From the NCBI RefSeq assembly GCF_001665835.1, contig NZ_LZSX01000039.1, positions 62,001 to 126,000 of the forward strand: a stretch of DNA of 64,000 nucleotides. The letters are read 5' to 3'. Of the stretch, positions 34,923 to 42,524 are shown piece by piece. The notes under the pieces were generated by a model. The model was not told where the DNA came from. It did no database searches and was given only the letters and a program-made list of their open reading frames with translations. Made by a program: the position numbers and the translations under genes. Positions within the stretch are counted from its first letter, which is position 1. Each line of letters starts with the position of its first letter. Source of the DNA: Mycobacterium colombiense. Its GTDB lineage: Bacteria > Actinomycetota > Actinomycetes > Mycobacteriales > Mycobacteriaceae.

Positions 34923-35573
34923 GTGGCAGGCATCGACATCTCCGGAACCGTCCGCGAGCGCGCCGCGCGCGAGCTGCGCGACCGGATTCTCACCGGCGCC
35001 CTGCCCGCCGGGTCACGTGTCGACCTCGACGCCATCACCGAGGAATTCGCGACCAGCCGCACGCCGGTGCGAGAGGCGCTGCTGGAGCTGTCCTTCGAAG
35101 GGTTGGTCCAAGTCGCCCCGCGCAGCGGCGTGACGGTGCTCGGCATCAGCCCGGATGACGTGCTGGACAGCTTCACCATTCTCGGTGTGCTGACCGGGCA
35201 GGCCGCGGCGTGGGCCGCCGGGCGGATCGAGGCGCAAGAACTCGAGACGCTGCGTGAACTCGCGGCCGACGTCGTCGCGCGGTCCGGCGACGACAGCATC
35301 GGCGAGGCCAACTGGCATTTCCACCAGATGATCCACCGTGCCGCGCACTCGCCGCGGCTGCTGAATCAGATCAAGCAGGCCGCCCGGGTGGTGCCGAGCA
35401 ATTTCCTGACCCTGTTCCCCGAGCACGAGAAGCACTCACTCGATGAACACCAGGAATTGCTGGACGCCCTTGGTGACAAAGACGCCGAGCGGGCGCGCAC
35501 CATCGCCGAACGACATGTGCTGGACGCCGGACGCTCGCTGGCCGAGTGGCTGGAGCAGCGCCGCGACGGTTAG
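34923..35573 (+). CDS. GntR-family (FadR/FCD) transcriptional regulator
   Basis: Regulator of 216 aa: winged helix at about 5-70 (ARELRDRILTGALPAGSRV, TSRTPVREALLELSFEGLV), then an all-helical FCD ligand domain with metal-type His in HFHQMIHRAAHS. FCD regulators usually bind carboxylic acids, fitting the CoA-transferase and lyase encoded divergently. Confidence 0.93.
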   Translation: MAGIDISGTVRERAARELRDRILTGALPAGSRVDLDAITEEFATSRTPVREALLELSFEGLVQVAPRSGVTVLGISPDDVLDSFTILGVLTGQAAAWAAGRIEAQELETLRELAADVVARSGDDSIGEANWHFHQMIHRAAHSPRLLNQIKQAARVVPSNFLTLFPEHEKHSLDEHQELLDALGDKDAERARTIAERHVLDAGRSLAEWLEQRRDG

Positions 35574-35591
35574 CGACGTTCCCGGATAGGC

Positions 35592-35846
35592 TCAGCCGCC
35601 GCCGCCCGCTCCGCCACCGGCTCCTGCTCCGCCGCCGTTGGTGGTACCGCCCGCGCCCCCGCCGTATGGCACCTGGGGCGCGGGTGCTGGTGGCGCGGGC
35701 GGTGGCGTCGGACTGGACGAGGTAGGCACTGGTGGTGCCGCAGGAGCGTCGGCCGATGCGGTCGCGGCGGCACCCCAACCGATCCCGAGCGCCAACATCG
35801 CAGCACCGCCGGTTAAAGCCATCGTCTTCGTTGCGTCAGATCTCAT
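35592..35846 (-). CDS. Small secreted Pro/Gly-rich protein
   Basis: 84 aa: signal peptide with LTGGAAMLALGIGWG and AAATASADAP cleavage, then a Pro/Ser/Ala stretch and a Gly-rich tail (GGGAGAGGGAGGGG). Low-complexity mature part with no fold expected. GGAGATCG precedes the ATG. Such proteins are frequent in mycobacteria; function unknown. Confidence 0.75.
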   Translation of the reverse strand: MRSDATKTMALTGGAAMLALGIGWGAAATASADAPAAPPVPTSSSPTPPPAPPAPAPQVPYGGGAGGTTNGGGAGAGGGAGGGG

Positions 35847-35933
35847 CGATCTCCCTCTGCGTATCTCAGCTGGGCCTCAAGCTCGCGTACCCCTAATCCG
35901 GGTTAGCAATCGAAAGTTGAGGATTCGGCGCGG

Positions 35934-36905
35934 TTAGGCGAGCGCCGGCAGGACCTTGTCGGTGAGCAACTGGACCGACTTCCACGCTTCGTCGACCGGC
36001 ATGCCCCCAACCAGGGGGTGCATGACGAGCGGGCCGTAGTTATCCGCGTCGCGCACCTCGGCGATCAGCTGATCGGGAGTGAGAAAGCGGTATCGCCCCG
36101 ACGCCCTGACCTCGTCCAGGGTTTGGACACCGGGCAGGTGCATGAGCGAACGCTGGTCAGTTGACCATCGCCCGTAAGTGACTGCCTCCCAGAGGATGTG
36201 ATCGCCGAGCTCCGCCCATGCCCGGTCCGGATCCTCGTGCAGGTAGATCATTCCGCGATTGATCGGCCCCGGCATGAGGACGAACGGCGACATGCCGGCC
36301 TCGGCACACAGCTCGCGGTAGTACGCGGCGATGTCCGGCAGGTGATCGGCCAGGCTGAGCGGCAGCCGGAACCGGACCGCGCGGCGCGCCGTGGCGCGAG
36401 CGCCGCCGCCGACGTACAGGGGTGGATGCGGCCGCGTCCAGGTGCCGGCGCAGACTGCGTTCTCCGGATCGCCGCCGGACCAGACGGCCAGCATCCGCTC
36501 CAGCAGGCTGTCCATCAGCGCACCGCGCCGGCCGAAATCGGCTCCAATGGCGGCGTATTCGACCGTCCGATATCCCAGACCCACCGTGGTGTGCAGGCGG
36601 CCGCGGCTCATGTTGTCGACGAGCGCGATGTCTTCGGCGAGCCGCACCGGGTTCCACAGCGGCCCCAGTGCGCAATCGACGCTGGCGATCAGCGTCGAGG
36701 TCCGGGCCAAGAACATCGCCGCGGCCATGATCGGATTGCAGCTCCACCCGTGCCCGGTCGCGTGATGCTCGTCGACGCTGATCGACGTGATGCCGTGCGA
36801 CTCCCCCCACTGCCCCAGCTCGAGCGCCGCCGACAGGAGCTCGCCCTGCCTGCGTGGATCACCGTGCGGGGAAGCGAAGTTGAACCGCAGCACCGTCAAG
36901 AGCAT
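35934..36905 (-). CDS. LLM-class flavin/F420-dependent oxidoreductase
   Basis: Luciferase-like protein of 323 aa with SISVDEHHATGHGWSCNPIMAAAMFLA and a flavin-binding LYVGGGARATARRAVRF. In mycobacteria many of these use F420. GAGG is 6 nt before the ATG. It is last in the leftward run sulfotransferase - MBL - VOC - LLM, 11 nt after the VOC gene. Confidence 0.92.
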   Translation of the reverse strand: MLLTVLRFNFASPHGDPRRQGELLSAALELGQWGESHGITSISVDEHHATGHGWSCNPIMAAAMFLARTSTLIASVDCALGPLWNPVRLAEDIALVDNMSRGRLHTTVGLGYRTVEYAAIGADFGRRGALMDSLLERMLAVWSGGDPENAVCAGTWTRPHPPLYVGGGARATARRAVRFRLPLSLADHLPDIAAYYRELCAEAGMSPFVLMPGPINRGMIYLHEDPDRAWAELGDHILWEAVTYGRWSTDQRSLMHLPGVQTLDEVRASGRYRFLTPDQLIAEVRDADNYGPLVMHPLVGGMPVDEAWKSVQLLTDKVLPALA

Positions 36906-36916
36906 CTCGGACCTCG

Positions 36917-37408
36917 CTACGCTTCCGATCCGGCCGCCGCCTGCAGGAAGGCCGGAAAGTCCGGGAACAGCGCGCGGTCGACGATCTCGATGCGGGTCCC
37001 CGCCGCGTCGACGTAGTAGGCGAAGAGCGCCAGCTCCGGCTTCGAAGATGGGCCAGCCGTGTCGGCAGTCGCTTCGAAGGTGAAGCCGTTGTCTTCCAAT
37101 AACTTCGCGCTCTCGGCCAAATCGTCGGTCCAGTAGCCGAGGTGGTGAATCGCGTTGCCGGGCGCCGCCGTCCAGGCCGTCCCCGGTACCTCCTTGATCA
37201 GTTCGACGTGCGGCGCCTGCACGGAGTAGACGAAAGTCGAAGTCACCTCCTGGGTTCCGCTCGTCGTGCGAAACGGCAACGTGTAGCTCACCGGGGTGAT
37301 CCAGCGGTAACCGGCCAGCGCGGTCAGCCGGGTCATCGCCGCGTCGAGGTCGGGCACGATGATGCCGGTGTGATAGAAGTCCTCGGGCCGAAGCGCGAAT
37401 GCCGTCAT
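36917..37408 (-). CDS. VOC / glyoxalase-like protein
   Basis: 163 aa with two VOC half-folds: FYHTGIIVPDLDAAMTRLTAL and AIHHLGYWTDDLAESAKLLEDNG, ending GTRIEIVDRALFPDF. Metal ligands His13, His in HHLGY and Glu in IEIVD are plausible. Similar proteins occur beside LLM and MBL genes in mycobacteria; activity unknown. The ATGA overlap with the MBL stop shows coupling. Confidence 0.88.
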   Translation of the reverse strand: MTAFALRPEDFYHTGIIVPDLDAAMTRLTALAGYRWITPVSYTLPFRTTSGTQEVTSTFVYSVQAPHVELIKEVPGTAWTAAPGNAIHHLGYWTDDLAESAKLLEDNGFTFEATADTAGPSSKPELALFAYYVDAAGTRIEIVDRALFPDFPAFLQAAAGSEA

Positions 37409-38643
37409 GTGTTCCTCGCTATCTGGTTGCGAAGCCAGGCACTTTCCCAGAAGTTCGTGCTGCCGGCGAGCAGTTTTTCATGCGCTTCCCGCAGCACGAC
37501 GCGAGCCCCCGGATGGTCTGCCGGGACAAGCTCGGCGAGGTGGATGGCCTGCAGGGCACGATCGGCGGCCAGGTGTGCCCGCGCCCGTTCCACCAGCGCA
37601 TCGGCGCCGGCCAGTTCGACCACATCGGCGGCGACGGAATCGAATGCGACCGGGTACAGCTCGGTGGTCGATTCGTGGTGGAACCAGCCCGAGTAGTTCT
37701 CCCAGACGGCCCGCACATCCCACGCGACTTTGCCGTAGCCCTGGCCCACTTCGTATTCCGCGGGCAGGGTGATCTCCCGCATCAAGGTGCGAACGTCTTT
37801 GCCGGCGTTCATCCCGGCGACGGTCTGATCGTGGATGTACTGAATCGCGTCGCGCAGCCGGGTCAACTCCGAATGGATGCGTTCGGCACCCCTGATCGGC
37901 TCGAAGTGGCCGGTCACCAGCAGGTCGGCCTGCAGGTCGCGAACCCTTTCGACCGATGCGATGGCCGTCAACGCGTCCCGATACCGATCGCCGCGCATGG
38001 TGACGAGATTGGGAATGTGCCCGATCAGCGGCCCGAACATGTTTCCGCACAGACAGATTCGTTCGTTGGGCAGCCAGATCACCAAGGAGTCGGTGGTCTC
38101 GCCGCCGGGGACGGAGATCAGCTCCATGAGCCGGCCCCCCACCTCCAGGCGCAGGGTGTCCTCGAAGTCGATGTCGACGACTGGCACGCTCTGGCCGGCC
38201 AGCCGTGTGGTGCCCAGGCGCCGCTGGATGGCCTGGATGCCACTGGCCAGGGTGTCCTTGAAGGCGAAGGCGCTGCGGTTGGCCCGGTACGGAATCAGCC
38301 GGTCGTTGTCGTCGCGCCAGGACTTCCAATTCGCCTGTGCGACACAGGTCGTCGCGGGATCGCGCACGCTGTCCAGGCCGCCGACATGATCGACGTGGCC
38401 CTGCGTGAAGATGATGTAGCGCACCGGTGACGGGTCCACGGCGTCGAAGTTGGCGCGATGGACCGGCCCCTCGAAGCCCATGCCGGTGTTGACGATCACC
38501 CGGCCCTCGGTCGTGGTGAGCAGATACGAGTTGGACAGGCCGGGCGAGCACCACAATCCTGGGGCGATCTCTTCGGCCTTCTCGGCCGACGCCGGGCGCA
38601 TCGCGTCGGCACCCGGCCTGCTCCGATAGACAGGTTCGGACAT
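37405..38643 (-). CDS. MBL-fold hydrolase (alkylsulfatase-related)
   Basis: Metallo-beta-lactamase-fold enzyme of 412 aa. The first metal motif is degenerate: GHVDH (His83, Asp85, His86) where HxHxDH is usual, with Gln81-Gly82 in the place of the first His. Further ligands are in SVPGGETTDS (His replaced) and VTGHFEPI. The C-terminal region (YGKVAWDVRAVWENYSGWFHHESTTELYP) resembles the dimerisation domain of SdsA-type alkylsulfatases. It follows a sulfotransferase gene by 14 nt. Altered metal residues leave the activity open. Confidence 0.88.
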   Translation of the reverse strand: MSEPVYRSRPGADAMRPASAEKAEEIAPGLWCSPGLSNSYLLTTTEGRVIVNTGMGFEGPVHRANFDAVDPSPVRYIIFTQGHVDHVGGLDSVRDPATTCVAQANWKSWRDDNDRLIPYRANRSAFAFKDTLASGIQAIQRRLGTTRLAGQSVPVVDIDFEDTLRLEVGGRLMELISVPGGETTDSLVIWLPNERICLCGNMFGPLIGHIPNLVTMRGDRYRDALTAIASVERVRDLQADLLVTGHFEPIRGAERIHSELTRLRDAIQYIHDQTVAGMNAGKDVRTLMREITLPAEYEVGQGYGKVAWDVRAVWENYSGWFHHESTTELYPVAFDSVAADVVELAGADALVERARAHLAADRALQAIHLAELVPADHPGARVVLREAHEKLLAGSTNFWESAWLRNQIARNT

Positions 38644-38657
38644 CGCGGGTGACTCCT

Positions 38658-39929
38658 TCATTCCGGGCGGACGTCGAATTTGTCGAAGTAGAAGCCGAAA
38701 CGGGCGCGCAGTTCGTCGGCCGAGGTGCCGAAGTGCCGCTGTAGTTCGTAGCGGATGCGGCCGTGTTTGCCCCGCGGGTTGCCGTCCAGGTAGCGCTGGA
38801 AACGTTGCTGCACCTTGGGCGGTAAGTCGACGCCGGCGCATTGGTAAAGCCGTTCGAGCACCGGCATTTCGTTGCCGTTGAGCTGATGGAAGTTGATGTC
38901 GATGCTGCGTTCGGACGCTACCAGGTCGCGGTCACGCACGCATGCGCTGAGCAGTCGGTGCACGCGGTCGCTCCAATAGTCCAGCAGCCACTGCGGGTCA
39001 ATGCTGTTTCGGCGCAACCGGTCCGAGTACGCCATCATGGTGATCGCCGACTGGATCACCGCGGCGGGGTCGCGGTGGGTGAAAGCCACTGTGGCATCGG
39101 GGAAAGTAGCCATCAGCGGGCCGAGCTGCTCGCAGTGCTGAGGACTCTTGAGCACCCATGTCCGCGGCCCGCGCAGGAAGGTCAGCGCCTGCAGCACCTT
39201 CTTCATGTAGGCGTAGTGCCGGATCTGGTCGAGACCCAGGTAGAAGTCACGCCAGTCGGGCACGCGCGCATGCCATTCCAGCACGTATGAGGCCAGGTCG
39301 AGGTCGAGGAGCTCCACCTCTTCCTCGATCGCCTCGGGGAACCGGTCGTGCATGGCGGCCACCACGGGGGCGCTCACCATCAGCGCATCGTGTTCCGACT
39401 TGGCGCGCGCGTAGCGGGGATCGACGCCGAAGATGTCCGGACCCTGTCCGCGCGCGGGGATGGGATCCTGGCTCTCCCAGTACGGCAGGGCGCGCCGGCG
39501 TGGGTCGGAGGCAACGAGATTCACCAGATGCGTGGTGCCGGAACGCGGCATCCCGACGACGATGAATGGCTTCTCGATCGGGATGGACTCGATCTCCGGA
39601 TACCGCCGGACGAGCTCGGTCAGCGACATGCGGTTGCGTAGCAGGCGCACGATTCGTTGGCGCAGCGAGCCGCGGGTGAGCTGGCGCAGGCCGTCGTCGG
39701 CTTCGATCGCCGCTACGTGCGCGCGCAGGCGGTCGGCGTAACCGTCGCTGTCGCCGAGGTCGGCGGCTCCGGCCGGCAGCCCTGTCTGCTCGACGGCCTC
39801 CGCGAGCATCCGGTCGATGTCGAGGTCGACAGGCTTGGCTTCGGTGAACTCCAGGATCTGACGCTGCACGTCGGTCAGTTGCGGCGCGGTCAAGTCAGCG
39901 AAGTCGATGTCGTCAACCGCAGAACCCAC
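38658..39929 (-). CDS. PAPS-dependent sulfotransferase family protein
   Basis: Stf-type protein of 423 aa. The 5'-phosphosulfate loop GMPRSGTTH is at 126-134, and the 3'-phosphate loop around FTHRDPAAVIQS. The N-terminal 120 residues are extra helices typical of mycobacterial members such as Rv3529c. It should transfer sulphate from PAPS to a lipid or other acceptor. The start is GTG 39929 with GAGGGG 5 nt upstream. First gene of the four-gene leftward operon. Confidence 0.92.
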   Translation of the reverse strand: MGSAVDDIDFADLTAPQLTDVQRQILEFTEAKPVDLDIDRMLAEAVEQTGLPAGAADLGDSDGYADRLRAHVAAIEADDGLRQLTRGSLRQRIVRLLRNRMSLTELVRRYPEIESIPIEKPFIVVGMPRSGTTHLVNLVASDPRRRALPYWESQDPIPARGQGPDIFGVDPRYARAKSEHDALMVSAPVVAAMHDRFPEAIEEEVELLDLDLASYVLEWHARVPDWRDFYLGLDQIRHYAYMKKVLQALTFLRGPRTWVLKSPQHCEQLGPLMATFPDATVAFTHRDPAAVIQSAITMMAYSDRLRRNSIDPQWLLDYWSDRVHRLLSACVRDRDLVASERSIDINFHQLNGNEMPVLERLYQCAGVDLPPKVQQRFQRYLDGNPRGKHGRIRYELQRHFGTSADELRARFGFYFDKFDVRPE

Positions 39930-40024
39930 CGGAACCCCTCTTCGACGCGTCAGGTGAGAAATATGACACAGACGCTAGCCGCGGTGGAGATCCGTCGTTC
40001 ATCCACCTCGCCGGTGGCCCGGCG

Positions 40025-40411
40025 CTACAGGTTGGCGAGATCGTCGGGCACGTCGACCTTGTGTTCTTGCAGCGCCTCCAGGGGCACCACTTCGAGGGTG
40101 CTCTCGTGAGTCGCCGCCAACACCACCGGCGCGGCGCATCCGTCGTGGTGAGCGCGCAGCCAGTTCAGCGCGGTCACGCACCAGCGGTCCCCCGGCAGCA
40201 GGCCCGGGAACCGGTACTCGGGCACCGGCGTCAACAGGTCGTTGCCGATGCACCGCTGGTGTTCCAGGAATTCGGCGGTCATCACCGCGCAGATCGTGTG
40301 CCGCCCAAGGTCCTGAGGGCCGGTCGAGCAGCAGCCGTCGCGGTAGAAGCCGGTCAGCGGGTCTGCGCCGCACGGTTCCAGCTGACCGCCTAACACATTT
40401 CGATCAGGCAC
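40025..40411 (-). CDS. DUF2237-family protein
   Basis: Cys-rich small protein of 128 aa: NVLGGQLEPCGADPLTGFYRDGCC, DLGRHTICAVMTAEFL and PGDRWCVTALNWLRA are the family motifs. Conserved Cys suggest metal or redox chemistry; function unknown. GTG start. It stands alone upstream of the TM2 gene in divergent orientation. Confidence 0.92.
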   Translation of the reverse strand: MPDRNVLGGQLEPCGADPLTGFYRDGCCSTGPQDLGRHTICAVMTAEFLEHQRCIGNDLLTPVPEYRFPGLLPGDRWCVTALNWLRAHHDGCAAPVVLAATHESTLEVVPLEALQEHKVDVPDDLANL

Positions 40412-40538
40412 CCGTTCAGTATTGCGCCCTCAAGGGGGAAGTATGAAGTAATTCCGCCGACTGCGCGTCAGGATTTTTCGAGCCGGCACCTCGGCCGCCG
40501 TGTGGACGCCCGGCCGGCGGACGTGTTAACTCGAATTG

Positions 40539-41021
40539 ATGTCGACGCCGCCAAACCCACCCGGAAATCCGCCCGGCGAGCCACCCTGGGGATGGCAGCC
40601 GCCCGGCTACGGATCGCAGCCGAATCCGTACCACCCACCGCCACCGCAGGGATATCCGCCTCCGCAGGCTTACCCCGGGCACGCCGGCTATCCGGCATAC
40701 CCCGGTTATCCGGGATACGTTGACCCGCAGGCGCCCTACGGCCGTGATCCGGTTACCGGGCTGCCACTGTCGGACAAGTCCGCCACCACCGCCGGCCTGC
40801 TCCAGCTGTTTCTCGGCTTGTTCGGTATCGGCCGCTTCTACATCGACTCGACTCAGATTGCGGTGGCGCAGTTGTGCCTTGGTCTGTTCGGGGTTCTCTT
40901 CAGCCTGTTCTGTTTTCTGGGTTTTCCGGTCCTGCTCGGCGGCATCGTCTGGGCGATTGTCGACGCGATCATGATCTTCACCGGCAGCGTCAAAGACAAC
41001 CACGGCCGCAAGCTGCGTTAG
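40539..41021 (+). CDS. TM2-domain membrane protein with Pro/Tyr-rich N-terminus
   Basis: 160 aa: residues 1-75 are a Pro/Gly/Tyr repeat region (PPPPQGYPPPQAYPGH..., disordered, cytoplasmic), then DKSATTAGLLQLFLGLFGIGRFYID begins a TM2 domain with two helices joined by a short GIGRFYI turn. Widespread in mycobacteria; function unknown. ATG 40539 was preferred to the preceding TTG. Confidence 0.92.
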   Translation: MSTPPNPPGNPPGEPPWGWQPPGYGSQPNPYHPPPPQGYPPPQAYPGHAGYPAYPGYPGYVDPQAPYGRDPVTGLPLSDKSATTAGLLQLFLGLFGIGRFYIDSTQIAVAQLCLGLFGVLFSLFCFLGFPVLLGGIVWAIVDAIMIFTGSVKDNHGRKLR

Positions 41022-41033
41022 AAACATGGGATT

Positions 41034-41065
41034 GGACAACGGTTTCGATTGTCCGGCAACGTTTT
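41034..41065 (+). terminator. Possible terminator after the TM2 gene
   Basis: GGACAA (41034-41039) pairs with TTGTCC (41049-41054), loop 9 nt, followed a few bases later by a run of five T (41062-41066). Position 13 nt after the stop fits. The remaining interval to 41239 shows nothing else clear. Confidence 0.4.
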
Positions 41066-41239
41066 TGGTTCGCGTTGGGGCCAGATTTTAACCTGGACGG
41101 TTTCGCAAAGGTCCGGGGCGCGCCGGTAGTGGTGGTCACGGATTGGTCACGATCGCGAGCGAAAGTCGCCGCGCGGCAGCGCTGAGACGAACCTGTCGCG
41201 ACGCGCTGAGCAAATCCCGGGGAAATCGCCCCGAAAACT

Positions 41240-41251
41240 TATCGTCACATC
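41240..41251 (+). promoter_or_regulatory. -10 box for leaderless GH5-like gene
   Basis: TATCGT (41240-41245), 6 nt, then the GTG start at 41252. No Shine-Dalgarno is visible, so a leaderless transcript is likely. Confidence 0.4.
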
Positions 41252-42385
41252 GTGGAACGACGTACGGCCCTGAAACTCCCTCTGTTACTGGCAGCAGGCG
41301 CCGCAGTTGCCCGGATGCCCCGGGCTTCCGCGGAGGAAGCGGGCCGGTGGTCACCCGACCGCGCGAACCGTTGGTATCAAGCGCAGGGGTGGCTCGTTGG
41401 AGCAAACTACATTCCGGCGAATGCCATCAACCAGTTCGAGATGTTCCAGCCCGACACCTTCGACCCGCGGCGCATCGATACCGAGCTCGGCTGGGCCCAG
41501 TTCTACGGCCACAACACCGCGCGTGTGTTCCTGCACGATCAGCTCTGGGCGGCCGATCAGCGCGGCTTCCAAACGCGCCTAGGACAATTCGTCGACATCG
41601 CGGCGCGCCACCGCATCAAACCACTCTTGGTGTTCTTCGACTCCTGTTGGGATCCGCAGCCCCGAGCGGGACGCCAGCGCGCGCCGAGGCCCGGCGTGCA
41701 CAACTCGGGCTGGGCGCAGAGCCCCGGCGCCGAACGCCTCGGTGACCCGAGGTACGTCCCGGTCATGCGGGACTACGTCACGGCGGTGATGACCCAATTC
41801 CGCAACGACGACCGGGTTTTGGGCTGGGACCTGTGGAACGAGCCCGACAACCCCGCGCGCCAGTACCGCAACACCGAACGAAGCGACAAGGAGCAACTGG
41901 TCGCCAACCTGCTCCCCCAGGTCTTTCGCTGGGCCCGGGCCGTAGATCCCAGCCAGCCGCTGACAAGCGGTGTGTGGCGCGGCGATTGGGGACAACCGAA
42001 GGGCCGCAGCGCGATCAGCGACATACAGCTGGCCAATGCCGACGTGATCACCTTCCACTCCTACGCCGCGCCTTCCGGGTTCGAGAACCGGATCAACGAG
42101 CTCACCCCGCTGGGCCGTCCCATCTTGTGCACGGAATACATGGCGCGACCCCAGGGCAGCACCGTCGAATCGATCCTGCCGGTCGCGAAGCGGCACAACG
42201 TCGGCGCCATCAACTGGGGCCTGGTCGCCGGCAAAACCCAGACCTACTTCCCCTGGGACTCATGGGATCACCCTTACACCTCGGTCCCGAAGGTGTGGTT
42301 CCACGACCTGATCAGGCCCGAGGGACGGCCGTTCCAAGACATCGAAGCGCTGACGGTGCGAAAGCTGGCCGGTAATCAGACCTGA
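41252..42385 (+). CDS. Exported GH5-like (clan GH-A) glycoside hydrolase
   Basis: 377 aa. A Tat-type signal MERRTALKLPLLLAAGAAVA (twin Arg 3-4) precedes a TIM barrel. The acid/base Glu197 is in LWNEPDN, the nucleophile Glu295 in LCTEYMARP, and ITFHSYAAP between them is typical of clan A beta-glycanases (cellulase/mannanase-like). No carbohydrate-binding module. It is the first of several secreted hydrolase genes up to the tRNA at 47.4 kb. Substrate (cellulose, mannan or own wall glycan) not determined. Confidence 0.88.
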   Translation: MERRTALKLPLLLAAGAAVARMPRASAEEAGRWSPDRANRWYQAQGWLVGANYIPANAINQFEMFQPDTFDPRRIDTELGWAQFYGHNTARVFLHDQLWAADQRGFQTRLGQFVDIAARHRIKPLLVFFDSCWDPQPRAGRQRAPRPGVHNSGWAQSPGAERLGDPRYVPVMRDYVTAVMTQFRNDDRVLGWDLWNEPDNPARQYRNTERSDKEQLVANLLPQVFRWARAVDPSQPLTSGVWRGDWGQPKGRSAISDIQLANADVITFHSYAAPSGFENRINELTPLGRPILCTEYMARPQGSTVESILPVAKRHNVGAINWGLVAGKTQTYFPWDSWDHPYTSVPKVWFHDLIRPEGRPFQDIEALTVRKLAGNQT

Positions 42386-42485
42386 GCCGGATTGCGGCCT
42401 TCCTAATCCTTCGCTGAAGTCAATCGACACCAACCCGCCATAGACCTTCGGTAGTAGGGTTATACCTGCTCAGAAGGGGGCGGCG

Positions 42486-42524
42486 ATGGTCGTCGGTGCT
42501 GGTTGGCTGCTGGCGATGCCATGA
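42486..42524 (+). CDS. Possible 12-codon upstream ORF coupled to the DUF4185 gene
   Basis: ATG 42486 reads MVVGAGWLLAMP then TGA, whose bases overlap the ATG at 42521. The purine-rich AGAAGGGGG (42472-42480) is placed for this ATG and not for the large gene, which itself has no ribosome site. That layout is what translational coupling through a leader peptide would look like. Speculative. Confidence 0.3.
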   Translation: MVVGAGWLLAMP

